NCBI GenBank assembly: GCA_965153355.1 | Contig: OZ231126.1 | Coordinates: 56,172,001 to 56,236,000 of the forward strand | From: Flaccisagitta enflata | Lineage: Eukaryota > Chaetognatha > Sagittoidea > Aphragmophora | Reading direction: 5' to 3' | Length of the DNA stretch: 64,000 nt | Shown here: one piece after another, positions 12,531 to 25,689 of the stretch | Layout of the letters: every line of letters starts with the position of its first letter | Position numbering within the stretch: position 1 is the stretch's first letter | Position numbers and translations under genes: made by a program | The notes under the pieces: model-generated | Told to the model about the DNA's origin: nothing | The model's database searches: none | The model's input: the letters and a program-made list of their open reading frames with translations, nothing else

Positions 12531-12789
12531 ACCGTATTATTATTCAGTTATGAAAAAAGTGACAGAGGCTTTTTTTCCTTAAATCTCATGACATGATGCA
12601 CGATTAGCGAGGCACTTGGGCGTGATACGCGTGGCATCCACAATACTGTCCCAAATTATGCCACGTTTTCAAGATTTCTTTTTATCTACATTCGGGCCAA
12701 AATTAGGGTCAGTTGCTCGAAAATCTTAGAGCGAGCACTAAATTCAACCATTTTGCATAATTGGAGATTACGCATGGGTCTTTCTACTT

Positions 12790-12918
12790 TTAGATGCGAC
12801 AAAGCACCTCTATAATTGGCTCTGTCCGTCGGTCGGTTGGTTGGTTGGTTGGTCTGTCGGTAACGTATTCCTTCGACGATTCACACGTCGCGCCTTATTG
12901 GCCTACTTGGCCTTGTTT
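12790..12918 (+). mobile_element. HP element, short subfamily
   Basis: Hairpin GATGC-gacaaa-GCACC with one mispair, CTCTATAATTGGCTCTGTCC, a GGTC/GGTT array, AACGTATTC, GCGCCTTATTGGCC and the end TTGGCCTTGTTT. Close relatives at 45743-45869 and 55670-55788. Confidence 0.72.
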
Positions 12919-13054
12919 AGAAGGAAACCACAGAGAGTGACTAATAGACAGGGTGAGGAGAGAAGAGTCTAGTTTTCCACTAAACCATCTTTTACCAAAG
13001 TCTTTACCAAAGTTACCAAAGGCCAAAGTCTCAAATACTGGGTCATCAGTGATG

Positions 13055-13104
13055 ACTCATCATCATCATCATCATCATCATCATCAGTATCATCATCATC
13101 ATCA

Positions 13105-13152
<48 letters not shown>

Positions 13153-13195
13153 GTCATCATCATCATCATCATCATCATCATAATCATCATCATCA
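13055..13195. repeat. (CAT)n microsatellite
   Basis: CAT/ATC triplets with a few interruptions. It yields spurious poly-His, poly-Ser and poly-Met frames. Confidence 0.95.
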
Positions 13196-14229
13196 TGTGG
13201 CATTTTTCGTTGAAGGCATAGCACGCAAAATTTCCTGCATATCCAATTATCCATTCAGTGCTTTCACAATTAAACAAATTAGTAGCTACGATTTTCATCG
13301 AGTAAAGCTAGTACAAGTGATTTTCAGGACAATTGCACGAGAATAGTGCCATTAACAGAAAGACTTTTCTGGCCAATTCCATATTGTATTTCATCGTACA
13401 ACTTTATAAGGAATCAAACCCCATATATCATTTCTCTTAATTGTTACATATGTCATTTTTCGTCACATGTTATCGTATCATATCTCATGATCATGAGATG
13501 ATTTCGTCTTGTTGTCATCTCTCTCCTTCTCTCGATCTCGCTCTCGCTCTCGAAGACGTAAAAAGGTTTCACGTTTCCAACGCGCGTTTCTTCGTGTGTG
13601 TGAACTAATGATGCACGTGAACTGACACGCGCCCGCGCACGTGACCCGGCTTTCGATCTCCGCGTGAATTTCGGACTTACGGAAACCGAAATTTGGGAGG
13701 TTTGTAACGGATAATGATAATCGAAATTGTTACGACTTTGGTCTCTACAACGGAGGATCGAGCGAGTCGCGTCACCATCTGGACCGCGGATGCATCGCAG
13801 CCTTTTAACACCTTCGCCTCCTTTTGTCATCTTCGCGGGAGAAAAACAACAAACAAGAAGGCAAGAAAGAGGGAAAAAAAGAGGAAAAACTGACGAAAGA
13901 AGAAGAAAAACAAAAAAGAAAAGAAGGACTCTTTTCGCGCAGAAGAAAACGAGACAAGATGTGAGAATGTGGCAATTTGTGACGTTTCTGCTCTTTTCCT
14001 TCCCTCTCATTTTCTATCTCTCTTTCTCTCTTTTACTGTCTCTGCCTCGGTTTCTGTCACTGTCTTTTTTCGTTCTTTCTCATTTTCTCTTTCTCTTTCT
14101 CTCTTATACTGTCTCTGCCTCTGTTTCCGTCTCTGTCTTTTGCTCGTCGGCGTCTTTCTTTGCCTTTGTCTCTGTTTATATGGGTCAGTGTTTTTTCTGT
14201 CCAATTTTTGCTCTGTCTGTTTCGTTTAA
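13196..14229. other. no gene recognised; CpG-rich stretch
   Basis: From about 13530 to 13800 the sequence is clearly CpG-rich (for example CGCGCCCGCGCACGTG), unlike its surroundings, and could be a promoter-like region or a degraded exon. I find no convincing start, splice pair or protein. Confidence 0.35.
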
Positions 14230-14426
<197 letters not shown>

Positions 14427-14672
14427 TTTTTTTTCTCCGAGTTGCTTTGTGAATTGTCATTCACTTTCTCTTTCAGCCCCTCTCAATCACTAACTTAATT
14501 ACAGCCTTTCACAAGAGCTTTATACGTCCCTCTTTTTCTCTTCATTTCTGTATTTTCTTCGCCCCACAAACCCAAATGCTCCCTTCTCGCGCTTCTTTTT
14601 GTTTCTGCCTCTATTTCTGTGTCTGTCTTTGTCTGTGAAAGTGACAATATCTCCGTCTCCTATATCTGTCTA

Positions 14673-14847
<175 letters not shown>

Positions 14848-15226
14848 CACACGCAAACACACGCACACGCGCACACACATCTCGCCACACCATCTGTGTG
14901 TCGTTGTGCGCAGTGCGTCATCGAGGAAGTCAATCGGAAATGTTTTTGATTTATTCCCTTGAAAAGATGAAATTTATGACTTGTTTGTCGACCGTCTTTT
15001 GTGCCTTTTGTTTTTTTTTCTCTCTGCGCCTCCGCCTCGACCGGAGCCTTCAACGGCCGCCCGTAAGAGAGCGCTCGATGGCGTCGCGGGTCAGTTTTTA
15101 AAGACGAAAACAAACAAAGGCTTTGGGTCAGTCGAGAGGAGCACTTTTGTCTTACCTGATTAAGATGAAGATGGAGGATTAAGGAGAAACTTTTTATCTC
15201 GCGGAAGTCCCGCGCTCTAAACTCGT

Positions 15227-15660
<434 letters not shown>

Positions 15661-15733
15661 CTCCCTTTCTTTAACACGCTAACACACACGTGCATACTCA
15701 CGCAAACACAGATGCACACACGCACTCAAGCAA

Positions 15734-15836
<103 letters not shown>

Positions 15837-16246
15837 ACACGCTTCTCATGTCATTGAAAAAGCCAATCCATAGGCTCTTTGCAATCCATTTTCTCTTCAG
15901 TTTTCCACGCACATTGTAGCCATATTGTCTCATGATTTCATCCAATAATATCCGGTCTTTTTCTCTCTCTTTCACTCCCTCTATTCTTTTTTCTTCTTTT
16001 TTTTTCTTCCTCTTTCTTTTTCATTACTGCTTTTCCAATTCAATTTCTATTTCTTTTTCATTTTCTCCTCTTCTCTCGCATTGCCCAGAGTTTTCATAAC
16101 CCTTTCAAACGAGTGGGAATATCATTTTCATTCCATTTATGTTTTCTAGTTTTATCCTTTTTTTTCTTTCTTATTCTTTTTTCTTTTTTTCATCTTTGTC
16201 AGTCTTTCTTTCCCTTCCTCCTTTTATTATGCCGATCCTTCTTTTA

Positions 16247-16449
16247 TTAGTCGCGTGCACGCGACTCTACAACCCGCTTTGTCCGTCGGTCGGTCGGTTG
16301 GTCGGTTGGTTGGTCGGTTGGTCACGTTTTACTTTTTTTTATGATTTTATTTCTTTGACCTCACAACTCCTGCCCAAATGGTCTAGTGACCTCAAATATG
16401 GCCCCTGCCCACCCGCACGCGACTTCGGTAGCCGTCTATCCGGCCTTTT
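16247..16449 (+). mobile_element. HP family element
   Basis: Hairpin AGTCGCGTGCACGCGACT, CTCTACAACCCGCTTTGTCC, a GGTC/GGTT array, CTCACAACTCCTGCCCAAAT, CCCCTGCCCACCCGCACGCG (subterminal inverted match to the first stem) and the end CCGGCCTT. A good representative of the family. Confidence 0.8.
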
Positions 16450-16699
16450 TTTCTTTCGTTTTCCCTTCCAAGTGGGATTGGGACATTTTCCTGTTTAAGT
16501 CGATGAGTATTTTAGAACTTATCAAAATTCCCAATTAAATTGACCGTCCTTGTTTAAAAAAAATGTTATCTCCCAGGGGCTACGTGGTGATCATTCCGTT
16601 AGTAAAACTGAGAGATTTTCTTTTAAAAACCATTCCAATTATCACTTTTGTGAAAATTTCGGACGGGGATGGAGTAGAAGAAGGGAGAGAGGGCGAGAG

Positions 16700-16759
16700 G
16701 AGAGAAAATTCCCTTGGAGTGGAAGCATAGGTCATGGGCTCCTTCGAGGCGGGTGCCCA
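16700..16759 (+). mobile_element. PAL right-end fragment, degenerate
   Basis: GAGAAAATTCCC, GGAAGCATAGGTCATGGGCT and GGCGGGTGCCCAA match the inverted PAL end with several changes. The rest of the element is not visible. Confidence 0.5.
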
Positions 16760-17037
16760 AAAGGGTTAGAACATGTTCTTTAATTTTTGAATCTAACTCG
16801 AAAGTTGTAACAACGAGGTCAAATTATTTTGCCATTGATGGTACAAACGCAAAGAAAGAAATTTCCCCACTTTATTTGAAGTGTGCGTCTAAATTTTTGA
16901 TAAAAGTGAAGCAGAATTTTGATTAAATTACTACTATACGCCTCTTTTTTCATTCATTCGCAATTCGCGGCAGACATGACGGGATATAACCCAATTCAAT
17001 GATCGACTCCCTGAGATGGGATGAACCAAATTCATGA

Positions 17038-17040
<3 letters not shown>

Positions 17041-17068
<28 letters not shown>

Positions 17069-17260
17069 TTTTTGAGAAGAAAAAATATCAATTTCATCCA
17101 TGTGAAATTATTTTGCGCTTTTGGAACCAGAAAATTCTTTCTTTTCTCCACCCCTATCACTGAAATATCAATGCACTCCTCTTCAAGTTGGGCCGGTTGT
17201 CGTTGTTGTCATCCTTCCCCACCTCCTCCTCCTCCTCCTCCTCCTCCTCCTTCTCCCCCT
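17041..17260. repeat. short (GA)n and (CCT)n tracts
   Basis: (GA)n at 17041-17064 and (CCT)n at about 17219-17267, separated by unique sequence. Confidence 0.85.
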
Positions 17261-17486
17261 CCTCCTCCCATTTCTAGACCCAAATTTAATCATAGTTGAA
17301 CCAAGTAATTCTCTGGCTTTTCAGGGAGAGGGAAAGTGAAAGAGAGAAAGAGAGGAGAAAAATACACAAAAAGATTACAATTGTCTTAAACTTTGGAGGC
17401 AATCGGTCCCTTTGGGGGAGGAGGGGAGAGAAAAATGGAAAGAAAATTTTGGAAAGATCAAAACTAAATAGAATGATTTTCGTCTT

Positions 17487-17842
<356 letters not shown>

Positions 17843-18190
17843 ATCAAAACCTATATTCGAAAATGACTTTGTTTGCCAAGAAGAATGAAACCAAAAGAAT
17901 AGAAACAGAAACATCTTTCTGAGATGGGTAAATATTGGACAAAATTATTTTCTTCGTAGAAACGCCCACAAAATATTGTTAACCACAGGCCTTCAGCCAT
18001 CGTTTGTGTGTACTTAACCGTCAGTGGGAGAAATAGTGCAGTTCACAAGCGGAATTGCTGATTAAGAGCATGTATTTGACCATCAATGCAATGTGCACAC
18101 TGCTAGATGTTGAGTTTGTGCGTAGTAAATTTAATGGCAGGTGTATCGATTTCCCTCATTATACCTTATTTTGACAATAACATCATGTGA

Positions 18191-18392
18191 AAATAAGGCA
18201 GAAACACGGCTACCCAAGTCGCGTGCGGGCGGGCAGGGGTAATAATAGAATAGGCTAAAATTGTTTGGGCAGGGGCAGTGACGCTAAAACTGCCGGCAAA
18301 CTCCGCAAAAGCAAAATATTACCAACAGACCGACCTAACGACTCACTTACCAACATAGCAGATGATTGAGTCACGTGCACGCGACTAAAAAA
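18191..18392 (-). mobile_element. HP family element, diverged
   Basis: Minus-strand reading: hairpin AGTCGCGTGCACGTGACT, a decayed GGTC array, a core with CTGCCCAAAC, CCCCTGCCCGCCCGCACGCG, then CGTGTTTCTGCCTTA. More mutated than other copies. Confidence 0.6.
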
Positions 18393-18445
18393 GGGAATCG
18401 TGCCCTGTGCAATTTTGAAACTCGCGATTGAAAAAAAACGATACA

Positions 18446-18489
18446 AACAAGGCCGGATGCACGGCTGGCTAAGTCGCGTGCGCAGGGTG
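18446..18489 (-). mobile_element. HP element end fragment
   Basis: AACAAGGCCGGATGCACGGC followed by AAGTCGCGTGCGC matches the distal end of HP copies. The array and hairpin end are absent. Confidence 0.55.
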
Positions 18490-18569
18490 CGACAAAGTGC
18501 CCAAGCACGCTAGCATCGCTTATAGGCAGCTAACAGATTTTGTAGGCAAGGAGACTGGAAACAAGGGGG

Positions 18570-18720
18570 GAACCACTCTAGACCGAATCCAATTCTCAAA
18601 ATGAGGCCAGTAAAGTATCAATCCACTCAAGTCAGAATCGGACTTGAGTGGTTTGGTAACTCAACTACCTATTCGGTCTAGAGTGGTTCTCCCATTCACA
18701 TCAGATCGGACTTGAGTGAG
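18570..18720. repeat. CACTCAAG palindromic element, copy 1
   Basis: AACCACTCTAGACCGAAT at about 18569 pairs with ATTCGGTCTAGAGTGGTT at about 18652. Inside, CCACTCAAG..CGGACTTGAGTGG forms a second palindrome. A related sequence is at 25690-25830. Confidence 0.6.
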
Positions 18721-18768
18721 GTATCTTCTTACTACCTGTTGGCTAAATGTTAGTGTTCTTACAGCATC

Positions 18769-18770
<2 letters not shown>

Positions 18771-18816
<46 letters not shown>
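18771..18816. repeat. (CT)n microsatellite
   Basis: CT tract of about 45 bp. Confidence 0.95.
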
Positions 18817-18819
<3 letters not shown>

Positions 18820-18920
18820 CTCTCTGACTGCTCAGTATCTTTTCCTATTTAAGACTGAGCAACATAAATAAACTGAGATATTAAACGTCTGTACGTCTAC
18901 TCTCTTTTCTTAAAAATTAA

Positions 18921-19131
18921 AAATATTGGCACGGCTACCAAAGTCGAGTGCAGGTGGGCAGGGGCCATATTTGAGGTCACTAGGCCATTTGGGCACGAAC
19001 ACTGAGGTCAAAGAAATAAAATCATTGGAATATAAAAATGTGTCCAACTGACCAACCAACCAACCAACCAACCAACTCACCGACGGACCGACGGACAAAG
19101 CGGGTTGTAGAGTCGCGCACACGCGACTTAA
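18921..19131 (-). mobile_element. HP family element
   Basis: Minus-strand reading: hairpin AGTCGCGTGTGCGCGACT, CTACAACCCGCTTTGTCC, a GGTC/GGTT array, CTCAGTGTTCGTGCCCAAAT, GGCCCCTGCCCACCTGCACT, and a decayed end. Confidence 0.72.
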
Positions 19132-19144
19132 AGAATAAACTGGG

Positions 19145-19210
19145 AAAGACAGAAAAAAAACTGAGAAAGAAAGAACGAAAGAAAGAACGAATGAAAGAAA
19201 GAAAGAAGGA

Positions 19211-19241
<31 letters not shown>

Positions 19242-19268
19242 GAAGAAAGAAAGAAAGAAAGAAAGAAG

Positions 19269-19331
<63 letters not shown>

Positions 19332-19340
19332 ATAAAGAAG
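19145..19340. repeat. (GAAA)n microsatellite
   Basis: GAAA units with occasional GAAC and GGAA changes, directly abutting the HP copy on its left. Confidence 0.95.
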
Positions 19341-19549
19341 AAAGAGTAACAGCGCACAACATTGTTGCGGACGGACGGACGAAGTGAGGTGTATTCGCAG
19401 AGCATGCGACCGAAATGAAGAGTACTGTGGGTTCAAAATCGTTCCGGACCAGTGGGGGTTGGGGGGCACAACAATGCTGTTAAGTTATATGTTCTTACTT
19501 CACATACTCTTACTCAATCGTTACTATGTACGTTGTATGTACTTGCTTT

Positions 19550-19682
19550 TTGATTATGATGATAAGGAAGACCATAACGACGATGATCACAACCACGACG
19601 ACGAAGACGATAACAGCGATGAAGACAACTATGACGACGATGGAGATGATGATAACGATGACAATGCAACGTTAATCATGAA

Positions 19683-19768
<86 letters not shown>
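19550..19768. repeat. GAT/GAC-rich tract then (GA)n
   Basis: Degenerate GATGAC/GACGAC sequence at about 19550-19670, then (GA)n at 19684-19768. Confidence 0.85.
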
Positions 19769-19769
<1 letters not shown>

Positions 19770-19884
19770 CTATTGTCACTCAGATTCTGCAATTTGTCAG
19801 ACCTGAATTAAAAAAGCGCATATGCGGAGGTTCCTCAAGACTTCCTTCCAATTATTTCCCACCCCTCAACATGCATGCCCGCAC

Positions 19885-19918
19885 ACACACAAACAAACAC
19901 ACAAACACACACACACAC

Positions 19919-20010
<92 letters not shown>
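19885..20010. repeat. (CA)n microsatellite
   Basis: ACACAAAC-type leader, then pure (CA)n to 20010. Confidence 0.96.
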
Positions 20011-20012
<2 letters not shown>

Positions 20013-20226
20013 AAAATATACCATGGGTTAGGGGTCATGGATATTCAGTTGGGGACACGCAATACTTTCAGAGGCTTTGTCTGTCTGTTTGTCGGTAAAT
20101 GGGTCATTCTTTCTTTCTTTCTTCCATTCTTCCTTTCTTTTTTTTTCCTTCTTTCTCTCTTTCATTCTGTCTTTCTTTTGATTGCTGTTTCATTTTTTCA
20201 TTTTCTTTCATCTTCTCTCTTTTGAT

Positions 20227-20382
20227 TTTAGTCGCGGACACACGACTGTACACCTTGGCGTGTCAGTTGGTCGGTTGGTCCGTCTGTCGATCACATTTCT
20301 GAATTGCGATCGATATTTGCATTGCCGCCTCTGCCCAACCGTCCGCGACGCGACTGTCCTGCCGTGTATCCACCCTTGTTTT
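20227..20382 (+). mobile_element. HP family element
   Basis: TTTTAGTCGCGGACACACGACT, a short GGTC/GGTT array, GCCTCTGCCCAACCGTCCGC, GACGCGACT, and an end CGTGTATCCACCCTTGTT. Short variant with the subterminal inverted repeat retained. It lies between TTTC arrays. Confidence 0.72.
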
Positions 20383-20395
20383 TCTTGCTTTCGTT

Positions 20396-20397
20396 TT

Positions 20398-20473
<76 letters not shown>

Positions 20474-20490
20474 TCATTCATTCTTGCTTT
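20396..20490. repeat. (TTTC)n microsatellite
   Basis: Pure TTTC units abutting the HP copy on its right. Confidence 0.95.
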
Positions 20491-20639
20491 CATTCTTTTT
20501 TTCTGGAATGATAACAATAATTTCCCGAATTTTCGACGGCCCATGCCGTCTTTATCGAGGGATATCACCTAAACACATTGAAATACAAATTGTCATTTCA
20601 TGTACCATAAACACCCATTTTCATTTCAATTCTTAGTAT

Positions 20640-21115
<476 letters not shown>

Positions 21116-21240
21116 TTGTGTATGAGAGAGAGAGAGAGTACAAACAGTAGGAAAGTAGGAATAACAGTTGGTTGGTTAATGGTAAGCCAGTTAACAACGT
21201 CTTTGTTTATTCTTGCTTTCCGGCGTTCATTCCAATACAG

Positions 21241-21555
21241 TCATTTATTCATTTATTCATTCATTCTTTCATTCATTCATTCATTCATTCATTCATTCAT
21301 TCATTCATGCATTCTTTCATTCATGCATTCATTCATTTCTTCATTCATTCATTCATTCATTCATTCATTCATTCATTCATTCATTCATTCGTTCATTCAT
21401 TCATTCATTCATTCATTCATTCATGCATTCATTCATTTCTTCATTCATTCATTCATTCATTCATCCATTCATTCATTCATTCATTCATTCATTCATTCAT
21501 TCATTCATTCATTCATTCTGTCATTCATTCCGTCATTCATTCTGTCATTTATTCA
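21241..21555. repeat. (CATT)n array
   Basis: About 310 bp of CATT units with sparse TTTC, CATG and CGTT changes. The tetranucleotide gives serine/isoleucine/histidine frames on every phase, so the long frames here are not genes. Confidence 0.95.
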
Positions 21556-21705
21556 ACCTATATTTTGATCAAATATCAATCAATTGAACCTAATGGAACC
21601 GTTTTCTGATACCCAAAGCTTGTTTTCAGGGCCACAAATTTGGTTTTTCAATGGCATAAGCCCGATTACGTTGGTATTAATCGTGCGATTCTTTTGGGAA
21701 AATAA

Positions 21706-21880
21706 TAGTCGCAAAAGCGTAAGATCGTCGGCGTTACCCGTGCCCTGCTTTAGTAGGTTATGACTGAAGTTGAGGGAGGGAGCAGGGCAGCGGCCCCGAA
21801 GGAGAAGGAGGGGGAGGAGGAAAAAATCCCCCATAAGTGTGAAAGCATAGGTCATCGACGCCTTCGGGGCCGATGCCCAA
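21706..21880 (+). mobile_element. PAL element, compact copy without core
   Basis: TAGTC with hairpin CGC-AAAA-GCG, GTTACCCGTGCCCTGC, AGCAGGGCAGCGGCCCC, then almost directly the purine tract, GTGAAAGCATAGGTCATCGA and GGGCCGATGCCCAA. The ~20-bp minisatellite core is missing, so this shows the two ends alone. Confidence 0.75.
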
Positions 21881-21919
21881 AAAGCAGTTTCGTTACAATC
21901 TCATTGCCTTGCTTAGTCT

Positions 21920-22830
21920 ATCGCGTTTATTCCTGTTAAACGCGTCCTCTGCGTGAACACCTATGGGAGCCCGTGAATGGAGCAAGCGAGTAAAGCGAGC
22001 ATACAGGGTCATTAATCTCAACTGAAAAAAGTATAAAGCTATTGTGTCTCAATGCTTCATATTCATGATTTGAAATTAATTTTCTCTTTAAGTACTATGC
22101 CTGACATTTTTTGAGTCAAAATTTCGTTGGTCTAGGTTAAATAGTTTGTCTACAGCCTCAATTTAAAGTAATTTTGCTATTTACAGCTGAAGCAAATTTG
22201 AAACATTGCTTACAAGATTGTCTTTCTTTCAAATGCTCTCATTTCTAAACCGTTAGAGCTACAAATGCCAGATTGGTCTCAAATGAAAGGTAATTTGATG
22301 TAGTTTTTCATATTTTCTTTGGTTGGTAAATGAATTGCCATTCAGAGTAAGTTTCATGACCTTGAAATCGTTTTTTTTTTTTCGACAAAATCCCTTTGAT
22401 TTGTGGATTTTTTTATGAATTTTATGAAATTTAGGTACAAGACTGTTATCCTCTTTTTGATAGCTAAAACCATAATTAATTTTCTTTCATTTGAGACCAA
22501 TCTGGCATCTGTAGCTCGAGCCGTTTAGAAATGAGACCAATTTAAAGAGAAACTACCCTGTAAACTATTTGACAAAGTCAATGAAATAGTGATACAAAAA
22601 ACGTCAATCAATGCTCTTTAAGGAAAAATTGATTTCAGATCACTCAGTTGACACTTCTCTGAGAAAAAGCTTAAAAGATTTTTTCAAACGAGATTGATGG
22701 CTGTGTAGCTAAGCGAGCATAGCGAAGCAGAGCGGAGAGAGTGAGCGGCATGAGCGGAGTGAGCGGAGTGAGTGGTATGAGCGAACAAACGTAGCAAACG
22801 ACAAAGTGGCCCTTTCAAAACGCAATTGTC
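21920..22830. mobile_element. GAGCGG-array element, copy 2, split by a MITE
   Basis: Start TCGCGTTTATTCCTGTTAAA, array of GAGCGAAGCGAGC and GAGCGGAGTGAGCGG units, and end GTGGCCCTTTCAAAACGCAA as in 2012-2231. A 702-bp TA-flanked element interrupts the array. Confidence 0.7.
22004..22705. mobile_element. TA-flanked MITE inside the GAGCGG array
   Basis: Ends CAGGGTCATTAATCTC and GAGATTGATGGCTGTG form imperfect TIRs, each flanked by TA. The interior has TTTCTAAACCGTTAGAGCTA and, inverted, GCTCGAGCCGTTTAGAAA, each beside GGTCTCAAATGAAAG or its complement. Tc1/mariner-like by TA target; non-coding. Confidence 0.75.
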
Positions 22831-23519
22831 ACTTGTACAAACAGACTCTAAGGGTGGACTGTAACATTTTTCGTCGCAAAAATCGCGATTCCGTCAGAGG
22901 CGTGGAAGTCAGTCTTCGTCTTTTTGACATATTTGAGAGAACTGGGGTTTTCATTTTCTTATGGGGAAGTTTCAGAACTCATCCGGCTGATTGTTCCCTA
23001 GGATGAAATTAACAGGGTAAGTAAATTTGGCACCAAGCAGAATGCTCTATGGCAAATATTTTTTGCGTTATGAATTTTTTCTGATTTATTTACAAAAAAT
23101 TCAAATTGATTTTTTTTCGATTTTTATGATTTTTAGAAGAAGTGTATTTCAGTTTGTTTGAGCATGCAAAAGCAAACAAAAAAAATGTTTGTGAGCATAG
23201 CTACTCATCTGTGAGGGTGTTTTTGAGCATTTTAGCTCATTAAGCTCGTTTAGCTCAGTCTTTTTTTCTTATGTTAAGGAAAACTTAAAAGAAAATGGTA
23301 AGAAGGAAAGATGTGCGCCTCACTGATTGTAGGTACGAACAAAAAAATTGAATATGTTTTTGATGAATGCATGAATAGATAAATTTATTAGTGAATAAAT
23401 GACTGAATGTGATTGAAAGTAAGAAAGTGAGTAAAGTTACAGAAAGACGCGGTTTTGCGCGGTTTTTAACATTGGACAAGCCAACCTATGGACCGACATG
23501 ACGAGGATGCACAAAAAAT
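22831..23519. other. no gene recognised
   Basis: A/T-rich sequence with T and A runs. No supported gene or element. Confidence 0.5.
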
Positions 23520-23553
23520 AGAAAGAAAGAAAGTAAGAAAGAGAAAGAAAAAA

Positions 23554-23633
<80 letters not shown>

Positions 23634-23636
23634 AAA
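23520..23636. repeat. (GAAA)n microsatellite
   Basis: GAAA units with a few irregular units at the left edge. Confidence 0.96.
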
Positions 23637-23747
23637 ACAAAATCGTTGACCAAAGGCCCTTTTCAAAATGTGTTCTATTAAATCAACTGGTCATGCCTAA
23701 ACTTCTTTTTGCTGTTCATGAACAGCATCGTTTATGAACTTGTAAAA

Positions 23748-23872
23748 AACCCACTCCACCAACAAAATCGTTGGTGCCACCAACGAAATTGTTGGTGCCA
23801 CCAACGAAATCGTTGGTGCCACCAACGAAACCGTTGGTGCCACCAACAAAACCGTTGGTGGAGTGGGTTGTT
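23748..23872. repeat. 21-bp minisatellite inside a fold-back
   Basis: About four units of GGTGCCACCAACGAAATCGTT, each with a small internal palindrome, framed by AACCCACTCCACCAAC and its inverse GTTGGTGGAGTGGGTT. Confidence 0.85.
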
Positions 23873-23924
23873 TACGTTGTTTACGAGCACACAAGCAGCA
23901 AATTTGTAAAGTCATTTCGCGTAA

Positions 23925-24053
23925 AATTCTTAATCTCTCTTGGAATGAAAAAATTTGCATTTCTAAGAACATGGCCCTTTTCTTATATATTTTTAGAATA
24001 GGGCCGTGTTTTTGGAAATGCAAATTTGTGCATTCAGAGACAGATTAAGAATT
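23925..24053. repeat. inverted repeat, about 54-bp arms
   Basis: Arms 23925-23978 and 24000-24053 are imperfect reverse complements (left TTCTTAATCTCTCTTGGAAT, right CATTCAGAGACAGATTAAGA) with a loop of about 21 bp. Likely a fold-back mobile element; the exact class is unknown. Confidence 0.75.
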
Positions 24054-24060
24054 TCATGTA

Positions 24061-25190
24061 AGACAACTCAGGAAATGGATGCGGATTTTATAGTATTTTT
24101 CTCAATTTTTCCAACTGTTTTGTAACATTTAAACAATTCTCAACGCACATAGATAATTAATATATACCAAAAATACAATTTCTTTCAAAAAAATTATATA
24201 ATTACTGTCTTGATTTTCTTCTTGAGTATGATTTGACTGTGGAAATTGCACCCTTGTGTGCACCTTGACAGTCCTGTTCAGCAACGACTTTCTTTGCCCC
24301 TCAATGAACGGTCGTTCATGAACGTGTTTTTTTTGGGGGGTCCTCCACGAACAAAATCGTTTGCCAAGAGCCTCATTTTACTCCTTCATGAACAGCTGTA
24401 TGGCATTCTTCGTCAAAGTGCGCTCATTCCCCGTTGATGAACACACCCACATTCGCTAAAGGACTATCTCCTGACGCAGATCGTCGAAACTTGCGTCAGA
24501 CAAGGCGTCACACTTACTTTCACGTATACGCCACAGAATTATCATTGGAATAATTTGATTAAGATATTTAACATGTCTCACAAAATTAGGCGGAAAGAGA
24601 TGAAAATTCGTTGTAAAAGGCGTTACAAATGTAAACGTAACCAATCCAAGCGATGTATATTACCAGTTTAAGTTCATTTTATCAACAAAGCGCAAGAAAT
24701 TCCCATAAAACATAGACAGGTATCTCCTTATGAACGTAGTTACGCAAATTAGCGAAAGGTAACCAAATTAGGGATAGACTCTTTTTTCTTATTGATGATG
24801 CTCGACTTCACCTTCCTTTTCTCAACTGTTGTCAACTTATCGGGCCTTCTTTCTGCGTGACTGACTCTCCAGCATCAACCAAACTACATTACACAATAAA
24901 TGGCCTCCCATCTTCTTAAAATGACGGGCGGTATGTATACATTCTCTTTTTTAGAACTTTTTTTTTGTAGAAATCCGCAATAATCTAACGTCTCACTTTT
25001 GGTAAAACACCCTTCATCTCGCCCTCCATGCAGGAAAGTCACCAACATCGCTTTTCTACATCAAAATACTATGTCTTAGCCATCTCCATGTCAAATTTCA
25101 TCATGCTGAGGGCATATTTACTATCTATATTGATCATTTTACTTTTCCGCCTAATTATGTGAGACCTGTTATTCAGATATCAACTCTTTC
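24061..25190. other. no gene recognised
   Basis: Unique A/T-rich sequence. Short palindromes around GAACGGTCGTTC at about 24306 may be remnants of the fold-back family at 23.7 kb. Confidence 0.45.
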
Positions 25191-25385
25191 TAGTTGCGTG
25201 CACGCGACTCTATAACCCACTTTGTCCGTCTGTCCGTCCATCCGTCCATCCATCAAACTTTACTTTTTCTGGCGTTTATATGTGGTTATTGCATTACTGC
25301 TCCCGCCCAGAAACATAGCCCTTTTTATAACTGCCCCTGCTCACCATCACATTAATTAGATAGCCGTGTATCCGGCCTTGTTTAG
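25191..25385 (+). mobile_element. HP family element
   Basis: AGTTGCGTGCACGCGACT (one wobble pair), CTCTATAACCCACTTTGTCC, a GTCC array, GCTCCCGCCCAGAAACATAG, CTGCCCCTGCTCACC, and end GCCGTGTATCCGGCCTTGTT. Confidence 0.77.
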
Positions 25386-25521
25386 TTGTATACTACACAA
25401 CATTTCTAGATATATAGTCATATTCAGTTTAGGCTCTCTGGGTTGGTCAGTCGATTGGTTGGTCCGTTGGTCAGTCGCTGCTGAATGCTAAAGAGTAAGG
25501 ACGTAAAGGAGAACAAGATTT

Positions 25522-25529
25522 TGAGAGAG

Positions 25530-25628
<99 letters not shown>

Positions 25629-25630
25629 AA
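25522..25630. repeat. (GA)n microsatellite
   Basis: GA tract of about 105 bp. Confidence 0.97.
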
Positions 25631-25689
25631 ATGAAAATGAAAATGCAACAAGGCAAAATGGTTTTTTTTCTCCCTTCTTACTCTTTTTC

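Noticed and set aside
21172-21609. Long Ser/Ile/His-rich frames
   Set aside because: Translation of the (CATT)n array in different phases.
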